17,403 nucleotides of DNA, taken from NCBI GenBank assembly GCA_028565635.1, contig JAOXYB010020882.1, positions 1 through 17,403 of the forward strand, read 5' to 3'. This document shows positions 1 through 8,500 of the stretch, piece by piece. A model generated the notes under the pieces. It was not told the origin of the DNA, did no database searches, and saw nothing but the letters and a program-made list of their open reading frames with translations. This stretch comes from Phoronis ovalis. Taxonomy: Eukaryota; Phoronida; Phoronidae. The position numbers and the translations under genes were made by a program. Positions within the stretch are counted from its first letter, which is position 1. Every line of letters begins with the position of its first letter.

Positions 1-56
1 ATAATCACGCACCCGCGCATGCATGCACGCACGCACACACACATACATATATATGC
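1..56. repeat. Simple sequence repeat (CACG/CA/TA-rich)
   Basis: Alternating purine-pyrimidine tract of gcatgcacgcacg, cacacaca and atatatat types inside DRC7 intron 4. It is a microsatellite and no function is claimed. Confidence 0.85.
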
Positions 57-80
57 TGTTTCATTACATGGGTTGCTTAC

Positions 81-275
81 CTCCCCTTTTTTCCTTAGTA
101 ATGGACATACTTCTCTTGTCTCATCCATTAAACAAGTTTCTCTTGTAGCATAACCACTGACAACATAGGCATCATATCCAGCTCCAATCAACAGTGAACA
201 TAGTAATGTACTGTATTCAAAAGAATTGCCTTTCTGCAGTTTCAAAACAGTTGAAGGTGACAGTAATCGTTTTGG
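81..275 (-). CDS. DRC7: DRC7 coding exon 4, transglutaminase-like region (last exon in window)
   Basis: 65 codons in phase 0, from acceptor cattttcag|CCAAAA to donor GGGGAG|gtaagc. It encodes the conserved LKLQKGNSFEYSTLLCSLL, IGAGYDAYVVSGYATRETC and MDETREVCP. This frame is not obvious as a long open frame because it has no internal Met near its start. The residue before FEYS is Ser. The next exon lies beyond the left edge. Confidence 0.93.
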
Positions 276-1953
276 CTGAAAATGTGTACAATTTGCATGC
301 ATGTATCATCAACACAGCAAACCTAAATACAAATAATGATTTTTGAAAGAATGTAATATTCCTAAATACTACTTGAAAAATATAAGGCAACAATGTATCT
401 AATACATTGATAAATGAACACTTGTGTTTAGATTAGAAGGCTTAGTGGAACTCTCCCAAACAAAAATTGAACTCTGGGTTAAAAGTTGCTTTGCTTGCTC
501 ATTTCTCAAACATATCAAGTTACCCGCTAAAATTTTGCTAAATTTCTTACTTATATATACGTCACAAAGACGTCACAAAAACACTAATGTCTTTCCTGTG
601 TTTTCCCTGACCCCTGATCTTGACATCTGTGATTTCTCAACATATTTTCTTCATATTGCAGTATAAGCATATCATAATATTAGAATTTTACAAAAGAAGA
701 AATGTTAAAATATCAAATATGTACCAAGTCACATGGAGGGTCCAGAGGTTTGAAGTTCAAATAATCTGCAACAAACTCGGCAGCCCCATTCCAGTCATAA
801 CATTCTATATATGGTAACTGTGTCTGACGAATTGTGGTACAGACAAATTTCTGAAAACAAACAAACACTGATGGAAATACTGTTATGTAATTAAATGTTT
901 TTAAAATTAAAACTACCTGATGCATTTCTTAGCAATTTGTTCAGGCAATTGTTGCTTTTATGTTTTCAGGTTACAGATGTCAAAATTATTGTCATTGTTA
1001 ACATAAAATTTGATTTTTAATTGCATGATATTAATTTCAAGCTTTACCTCAATTCCACATTCATTGAGAGGATTCAGTAACAAAGGTTTTCTATCTCGGT
1101 ATAGATGAACATACTGTCGACGAAAGTTCTCAGCATATGCTAGGACTAGCTTTTCCTTTGGTAGATTCTCCTTATAACTCTCTAGAAACTCATTGGGATC
1201 AAATTTTTCTTCCAATGGTTCCCTGTTTTATAAAATAAATAGAACTCTGAACTATTCAACTGAAATCTAGCTTGCTTCATGGAATACGAGTCTTGCCATT
1301 GGCTACAAAGTATCAAACTGAACATGTAGATAAAGTACAAATTCTTATCCTCTGTGGGTTTTTTTTAATTAATGCCAATCTGGTTTTTGACCTACATACA
1401 TGCAAACTTTTTGGCCAGCTAGATGAGTCGCGTTCATAGAATGATTTTTCAGGAACCAAAAAAGCTTGAATCATCAACTGTTGAATTTTTTTTATATTAT
1501 ATATATGTGTGTGTTTGTGCGTTTATTTAACAGTAATAATAGGCATTAGGCCCTTGAATTACATGTGCTGTGTACTACGAACTACAGTGAATATAATATA
1601 ATGAATATAAAAAATATACAAGTTAGAGCAAATGCAAGCAACGTGTAATGTAAAAGGATTCTAGCAGACTTTTAAAAATAAATATTGTTCTAAACTCCTC
1701 GAATATTTGGAATCATTGCTAACATTCCAAAGTTTATTCTGGCTTACACTTTCGCTGTGGGTGCTGAGACGGTGATTTTAGCTAACTCTTCCTTCAGCAG
1801 TTCAGCTTCGTCAGACAGTGGTTGGTTTTCTTTTGGTTCTTCATTTTCAACATCATTTGTGTCCTCTTTTTCGACATCTACAACGTCTTCATTTTCTTCT
1901 GTAGTAGGATCATTGGGTATATTGTCTTTCCTTTCAGTCTCATCATTCATCAT
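81..1953 (-). CDS. DRC7: DRC7 (CCDC135), 5' part, four coding exons; continues off the left edge
   Basis: Coding exons on the minus strand are 1953-1748, 1222-1048, 850-725 and 275-81. Joined, they read through without a stop for about 234 residues; human DRC7 is about 870, so most of the gene lies left of the window. The protein is a structural subunit of the nexin-dynein regulatory complex in motile axonemes. Identification rests on the block with YAENFRRQY, HLYRDRKPLLL, PLNECGIE, KFVCTTIR, LDPPCDL and then STVLKLQKGNSFEYSTLLCS, which follows the vertebrate DRC7 order and spacing (from memory). The N-terminus is acidic and low complexity. Exon 4 enters the transglutaminase-like region; the position that I recall as Cys in vertebrate DRC7 (GNC) is Ser here. 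The start Met is supported by an in-frame TAA four codons upstream. All internal splice sites are GT-AG and the phases agree. The gene is divergent from TTC27. Confidence 0.93.
276..724 (-). other. DRC7 intron 3
   Basis: AT-rich non-coding sequence between the gtacat donor (724) and the cag acceptor (276-278). The plus-strand open frames at 424-817 are unconserved and partly antisense to exon 3. I see no RNA gene or repeat in it. Confidence 0.8.
725..850 (-). CDS. DRC7: DRC7 coding exon 3
   Basis: Exactly 42 codons in phase 0, from acceptor ttgttttcag|AAATTT to donor GACTTG|gtacat. It encodes KFVCTTIRQTQLPY, YDWNGAAEFVADYL and PLDPPCDL, matching the family pattern KFVxTTLRPTxLPYPELYxW. It joins exon 2 without loss or gain of a base. 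Confidence 0.95.
1048..1222 (-). CDS. DRC7: DRC7 coding exon 2
   Basis: The acceptor is tataaaacag|GGAACC and the donor is ATTGAG|gtaaag. One base completes the split codon, then 58 codons follow. It carries the strongly conserved stretch with YAENFRRQYVHLYRDRKPL and NPLNECGIE, which is diagnostic for DRC7. Confidence 0.95.
1223..1747 (-). other. DRC7 intron 1
   Basis: Non-coding between exons 1 and 2. It holds a short TA/TG microsatellite at about 1491-1520 and otherwise low-complexity AT-rich sequence. Confidence 0.8.
1748..1953 (-). CDS. DRC7: DRC7 coding exon 1 (start codon to phase 2 donor)
   Basis: It starts at the ATG at 1953-1951 (MMNDETERKD) and runs 68 codons plus 2 nt to the donor GT|gtaagcc. 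The peptide is rich in Glu and Asp, followed by a short predicted helix (SDEAELLKEELAKITV). This acidic N-terminus is poorly conserved in the family; the assignment depends on the exact phase match to exon 2. The plus-strand open frame over the same bases is its serine-rich antisense shadow. Confidence 0.85.
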
Positions 1954-2481
1954 GAAAGGTTGTTAAATGTCGATGTTTGATAGTTTTCCTCACTGACTTG
2001 GCTTGTTTCCTACTTTTGTGATGCCAATACACATACGCTTGCTTGGCTACAGCAAAAAATAGTGCAACTAAATTTTAAACACATGTGCTAAATATTGGCA
2101 GACTGATTCCCAATATATAAAGATTTGAATAAGCAAAGACTTTTGTAGGCGTAGCATTTACTCTGATAATGTTTAATCTTCTTTCATTTTTTCCTTGAAC
2201 ATTAATTTTAAAATGTGATGCGGTCCTAGTAGCGGATATAGTACTGCGCATGCGGAAGTGAGCGCCATATAACCAGAATTAGTTATTTAGGATACGACCT
2301 CAATAGTGCACATCGCTGTTTAAATGATTTATATTTTTCTTATCATATAACTGACATGCTATTGTTAATCGCAATTTTAAATATCACCCTTTTAATGCAA
2401 TATATTTGTATATAATCATAATTGTTTTTAATCCATTGACTATTTTTTGGCACACACGTGAAAATACCTATCGAAGGCGAA
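1954..2481. promoter_or_regulatory. Intergenic region between DRC7 and TTC27 start codons, probable bidirectional promoter
   Basis: 528 bp separate the two divergent ATG codons. A small island at 2245-2270, richer in GC and CpG than its surroundings, holds the recognisable promoter motifs, and there is a CACGTG E-box at 2455-2460. There is no room for another gene. The transcription starts of both genes should lie here, but 5' UTR ends cannot be placed from sequence. Confidence 0.65.
2245..2270. promoter_or_regulatory. NRF1-like palindrome with overlapping ETS-like and adjacent YY1-like motif
   Basis: TGCGCATGCGG at 2245-2255 matches the NRF1 consensus TGCGCATGCGC at 10 of 11 positions. CGGAAGTG at 2253-2260 resembles an ETS/GABP site, and GCGCCATAT at 2262-2270 resembles a YY1 site. 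These motifs are typical of TATA-less, often bidirectional, housekeeping promoters in animals. Seen in sequence; function inferred. Confidence 0.6.
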
Positions 2482-2557
2482 ATGACGTGCTCCTCGTTTA
2501 ATCATGAATTGATATTGTTGGGTACTCAACGAAAGTTGACAGATGACAAAGAGAAAG
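2482..2557 (+). CDS. TTC27: TTC27 coding exon 1 (start codon)
   Basis: ATG at 2482 with G at -3 and an in-frame TGA at 2437-2439 upstream. 25 codons plus one base, [18 protein letters not shown] then LTDDKEK, to donor AAAG|gtaact. The split codon G|GT joins exon 2 as GADVLQELL, aligning with the N-terminus of vertebrate TTC27 (about 26 residues before a similar LLEGNY block). It is too short to stand out as an open frame. Confidence 0.8.
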
Positions 2558-5500
2558 GTAACTAATCAATTGACATATTGTAGTAAGTATAAACCTGAAA
2601 CTTAAAAATATGATTCGAGATGATGCATGCAAGTTTAATACTTCATACACGACAACTTTCCATATAAAATAAACATGGAATCTAGACTTACTTAATTACA
2701 CTTGCTTAGTATACTTGGTCGGCATGGCCTCATTTTTGATAAAGCCCTCACATGTCTTTTGAAAGTACTGATACTAGGTGCGATCACTAAGTCGTTTGAG
2801 AGACCCAGGATCTTTTCGATTATTCCTATAGATAGGTCGACATTATTGCTACAGCTGCACTACGATTGAAGATGAGTTAAAGGTAATTCCGGGGTATTAG
2901 CATAAAATTGAATGTGTCTGTTACTACAACGCAAAGCAAGAAGAATGGTGGTATAAACTCAAGTATGAAATTGCAGGGCAATAGCCCAGTGGACAATAGA
3001 TTGTAATTTATACAACTATTATTGACTTCATATTCAGATTCATAATGTATAATTATAAATAATCAAAATTCCACAATAACTTTGGGAAAAACATAATTTC
3101 CTTCAAGGCACCTGAATAAAAGTGAAAACGGCGACACCACCTAGTGTAGAATGTGGTATTTTGAATTTTTCAAATGTTCACTTTTTTATGCAAAATGTTT
3201 CAAAAGTTTGGTCGGATATCTAGCATAGAAAACAAATATTCTCACTAGACGTCGCCAAAAATCATTAGGAGGGTATAGCTTTATGCACAAGGACAATGTC
3301 AAAACATATTACGAACTATGCAGAATCACTGTATGATGATTATCACAGTTTTTCTATGTGACATATCATTTCATTGTTTGAGGTGGGAGTTCCTTTTCCA
3401 CACTGTTTACGAAGTGTAAATATATATTTGTGGCTATTTATTTTTCAAATATTTTAAAGTAAACGATATTTCATTAAAACACCAATGGCAAATAATTATA
3501 AATGTTGTTAAAGCATATTTGTTCATAGCGTAAAAAACACGAAACATGTTATACTTTATACACATGTAAACAGTGAAAGATGTCTGTATTCTTTTTATCA
3601 CTATGTCTGCTCTATTTCGCTATTGCTATCGCTATCAAATTCTAAGTTAATAATAACTGGGTCAATATCGTCAATAATTCTGTCTGTCTTCCTAAATATG
3701 TTCTCTTCCTTGATCACATGTTCAATTGCTTTTTTCCAATCTTCTTGACTTATTGATGCTAATGCCTCTTTCACCCACCAATCGCAAGCAGTCTGCCAAA
3801 TGACATGTTGTACTATTTCATGCAACATACGATTTCACTTAAGCCCAGATCAATTTAGTTGTATTTAATTCACAATGTCTAACTGGTGTCCACTACACCA
3901 TGTGACCATACTCCATTGCCATTTCTTCTGTAATATATCGGACGGTGTTGGGATATTTTTTGCTCAAGTAAATTGGCTTTTAACAGACTGGGCTCCAATA
4001 CAGCATGTTTGTATTCTAACCATGTTTTTATAGCATCCTTTCTCCACTGTGTAGTTGGTCGCATAGTGCCCAGGACTCTCTCAAGATGATAAGGAGCTTA
4101 ATCGACAATAATAACATTTGGAATTTTCAGAATTAGTAACAAACGTGTAAACCATTCTTTAAAATGAATTTGGTTCATGCAGTCATGGTAGTCGGATATA
4201 AAACACAATTCGCAGTTTTCAATGAAGCCTGTTTCGTTATCAGAGTGTAAAATAATAATTCTTTTTCCTTTGCCTGAAGGCGGAATTAATCCGCATACAT
4301 TCTTGGCTGTATATCTACTCGTTGATCAGTCCATTGTTTTGGTAACATGTGAGTTTGGTTTACCCACGTTTCATCAGTGTATTTCATGCAGTACTATAGC
4401 CTTCCTTCCCATATTGTCTCACTTTCCAGAGATAATCATTTATCGAGCAACTACGTCAGGACATTTTCCATCTGACATCAGTAATCTTCGCATAAATGAA
4501 ACCTATTTTTCTTAAGTACCTGTGTAGAGTGCTCTTTGATATTGCATAACCATTGAGATTTTCTAGTAGATAAGAATGCAGCTTTAATTTCGTAGGAAGT
4601 TCTTTCTTGCAGTAAAAATGACTCACAGTTTTTATGAATGTTGTAGAAAAATGATGCAACGTAAAACTTTCTTCCTGGTTTAGAACCATGGACGTCATTG
4701 TCGTTATCACAGCTGAATATACCCGCATCTTTTACAAAAAATAAAACAAATCATGATTGTGATAAAATAATTGTATGTAAATGTTGAGGATTTCTTAAAA
4801 TTAACATTTCATATTATTTTAAAAATGTCTAAAAGAAACTAAGAAAGAAAAAGTAAAAGATAGAAATAAAAATAAACTAAAAGCAAACAAAAAAAAAAAT
4901 ATCGGATAAGGGGATTGAACCTGGATTCAACAAGTTGTAGGAGGGAACTGATCTGCTGTGCCACTTTGTCATTACACATTTTTTTTGTGGTTACACAATA
5001 TGTGCTACTCAAACTAACAATAAAATAATGTAGATTAAAGTGTGTATAATAATGTTATACCAATCTGTTAAAATTGTTTAAGTCTCCCGATTTAAGTCCA
5101 AACTGTACGGTTAGAGCTGTGCATTTTTTAATGTTTTTACATACACTGAGAATTATAACTTGAAATGAAACAAAATGATTACCTTGGATAACAGTTCCAA
5201 TTGCATCTCTGATCTTATAGACTGTGCTTATGGAAATCCCAGTTGCTTTTGCAGTTCTTTACACAGGATTATTTTAGTTGGACAAAAGATTCTTTACATG
5301 GGTAGTGGTACTTCTCAATTGATATGCAAATTACCATCGTTTTCCTTGAGTGTTGATTTCCCATGTAAACCGAGCATGATGACAACAGGCTAGATACTTA
5401 TGTTCTAGGTTGATTTTACGTCCAAGTTTTTAAAACAGTTTTCTCAAAAAAATGAGCATTTGAAAAATTCAAAATGCCACATTCTACATTAGGCGGTGTC

Positions 5501-8500
5501 GCCGTTTTCACTTTTACTCAGGTGCCTTGACGGAAATTATGTTTTTCCAAAGTTGTTATGGAATTTTGACTATTTATACATTATATGAGATCAATAGTAA
5601 TGCACTGATTAGCAAAACCCTGAGAGAGGCCATTAATGGGTGTAGCCAGTACAGGCCTTCCAAGTTGGGAAACTTTTATTTATATAAGTACCCTGTGGTA
5701 GATAATTATCAAACTTTATGAACCTTAATTTTTCATACCAGTTGCAAATGCGTTTTCCAAGAAATATACACCCAGTGGTAAGTGAGTATTTTTGAAAATA
5801 TATCCGACCTGTTGTAAATGTCCAACAAGAAAAAGATACCCTGTACTAGATAAAGCTTTACGTACCATCAAAAAGTATACCCCCAGGTACCCTACTGTGA
5901 TCAGCCGTAGCTTGACCGTATGGTCATAAGTTTTTCCTATCTCATATTGACCTAACTTCGACTATACATATCGCAGGCACAACAACATCATATCCATTGA
6001 ATATTTTGGAGTGACCACCAGGTTTGTGATTTAGTTGTCGAGCTATATATGGCATTGGTCTCTACGATCTAATTTTTTTCTTTGTGTGCTAACCACATAA
6101 TATATGTGTCCTCACTCATGCTGAAAACATTGTAACCTTCTAATTAATTCTAGGTGCTGATGTGTTGCAAGAATTGTTAGTTTACATGAGAACTAGTAAC
6201 TATGCTTCTGTTATCACTTACCACAATGACTTATTGCCACAAATCACAGCATCACTGGATGATTTTGAAAAAGAGTTGGAAATGAAAATAAAGGCATTTG
6301 TTTATGATAACAAAGATGGTGATTCTCTGTATCAGCAGCAGAGACTATTGACATTAGCCATTGCCAATCTTCAACTTTTTGTGCAAAACAATTGGACTGG
6401 GCCTTTGAGTGATTTCAACTTGGTGGATATATTAGTAGACAAGGAAATGCCAGAGCTGGTAAGTTTATACTAGAAGCTGTTTTGTCATGTAAAATGTACT
6501 GAAAGTGATCATTTGCATTTTTGTAATTTAACAATTATTACTCCAATATATGCTTTGAAACTTCTTTTTCAATTGCGCTTACATTATTTCTTTTCATATG
6601 TTGTTTAATTACTTAGAAGAAAACTATTGAAGATAGTATTGTTAATCGTTTGTGTATTGATGGTGAAACAGCCTACCATCTAGTGAAGCAGCCTGCATGC
6701 TTATATATTGCCAGACTCATACTGTTAGAGTTCAGAGAGTGCACACGTATGTGTCAGGTAGGAATACTTACCTACTGTGTATTCTTTTATTTGTAATTTC
6801 CATCAGTATTGGAGAATTCTTTTTATTTCAATATTGTTGTAGACTCGTTTATGAGACCCTAAGTTTTTAATGTTTTGACAATCTCTCTAGTCCTGATAGT
6901 AGAAATTAAATGTGAGTTAGTGTAATGTTTTAACTGAAATTTTCTGCATCAAAGAATTGATCTGTTAGTTTGCACTGTTAATGAACATAAATATACCATG
7001 TACTAGTTAAAGTTTAATGAACTAATTTATGTAAAACACTATTTTACAAATCTTATACACAAACCTTTGTTGATGTCTCAATCAGTGCTGGTAATCTCTC
7101 TTCTCAATGAGAGGGTTTGTGATGATTTAGAATGTGTGTGTGTAACCTTATAATATTATTTTGAATATTCATTTTTGTTCCAGTGGAAAATTTATTTATT
7201 GTAATGTGCATACAATACTATGTTCAAATATTCATAAACTTATACATCCTTTTTACAGACAGCTTCATGGTGGTTACTGCGATGTCTTAGATTACAACAG
7301 ATGATCCTGGAAGCCCGATCTCACACTTTAAAGGCTACAATACTGGAACTTATTGATACTGGTAACCTTACTTTTCCAATATAATATCCAAAATGTGTGA
7401 CATATGTATGCTAGCTATGATACCTCTATTTGTTACGCCGTGTTACTTTTTACCTAAACAAAGAACTCTGTAGACTTTTCACTCAAGTATTACTGGCTCT
7501 TATGTACCATGCATGAAATATATGTACTATACTTTATGAATTTGTTTAAGGGAGACATGATGATACTTACTCCCAACTGCATGTACTGATAAACTATGAA
7601 ACTAGAATATTCTGGTTTTGTTGTGGACAGTCTAAATAGATTTCTCTGACTAGAAAATGTTACTTTCAGCTACTGTTATCAAAATATTCTTGTTATGTCA
7701 ATATGTTGTTTTAGCTGCTTTAAAGTGCAAGTTTTAACACATCTTAAACATTCTTTACTTTTTTTCAGTTGCAAGTAATGAATCTATATTTACTAATGAT
7801 GACCAAAGGTGAGTGTGCTAAGAGGTTTCTGTCAGGGTAAAAAGACAAGTAGTGGTGATTTAGGGGTAGTGATTTTATTGGATGATAAGCTTTTTCACAA
7901 GGAATGTCTGCATACTATAAATTTTAAATTATTCTGAAACCACATAATTTTAATTTGTTTTATGTGGGTAACCTATGCACAGTGTTTCACTGTATGCTAA
8001 AACTCACCTTCCAATTCAAGTTCTTTGTACGTCAATCAGATTTGATCTCCATTCTGTTTGAATTATCCAGCAAATGCTTTAGCTTACAGAAGGATATAAA
8101 ACACTCCCTTATTAATGTAAAGACTACAAAATATCAGTTGTAGTGATGTTGGATTGTTGGTCCATACTAATTGGTCAGTACAGTGTTTGTCAATTGTGAC
8201 ATGAGTTCATAAAACAATTTTAGCTAAATCAAACTGTTTTTTCTTTTCGCTAAGGGATTTAAGGGTTCAGTTTCACCTGGAAGCAGCTTACTTGTCATAT
8301 TTCTATTATGACTATGCTAAAGGAAGAGAACATTTCTTGCAAGCACAGACATTATCACAGCTGTCAGCAACTCTAACAGGCAAGTGTGTAAATAAACTGT
8401 CAATTCTGCTCTCAGTAATTGAATTAAGTGGCACAAACTACACTTTTCCTAGAAAAAACATCAATGTTTGTGTAATGTGATAGTGAAATGTAATTATATT

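Larger units (their letters stand above)
3041..5590 (-). mobile_element. Decayed DNA transposon, IS630/Tc1/mariner superfamily, DD82E (Sailor)-like, with long terminal inverted repeats
   Basis: The ends are inverted copies of each other over roughly 170 bp (3041-3218 against 5590-5415), including identical runs such as AAAAGTGAAAACGGCGACAC. The minus strand between them carries a broken DDE transposase. A weaker inverted match extends outward to CAGGG at 2974 and CCCTG at 5618-5622, so the true element may be 2974-5622. No convincing target duplication was seen. It sits wholly within TTC27 intron 1. Relics of this superfamily are common in aquatic invertebrates; the group assignment rests on catalytic spacing, recalled from the literature. 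Confidence 0.85.
2558..6153 (+). other. TTC27 intron 1
   Basis: Largest intron, 3.6 kb, donor gtaact and acceptor aattctag. Most of it is the decayed DNA transposon at about 2974-5622. The flanks (2558-2970 and 5625-6153) show no gene; 5688-5860 has loosely repeated TACCCTGT motifs. Confidence 0.8.

Noticed and set aside
424-817. Two overlapping plus-strand open frames in DRC7 intron 3 and exon 3
   Set aside because: Non-ATG or weak starts, unconserved composition, partly antisense to a confirmed exon.
1757-1966. Serine-rich plus-strand open frame of 69 codons
   Set aside because: It is the exact antisense of the acidic DRC7 exon 1; Glu/Asp codons read backwards give Ser/Phe.
2012-2070. Possible RFX X-box around GGCTACAGCAA upstream of DRC7
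   Set aside because: Only one half-site resembles the X-box consensus; too weak to report as a feature.
4222-4515. 97-codon plus-strand open frame
   Set aside because: Antisense shadow of the transposase relic, whose DDE motifs are on the minus strand.
5175-5721. Plus-strand open frames near the right transposon end
   Set aside because: They overlap the antisense of the HTH relic and the right terminal repeat; no gene-like features.
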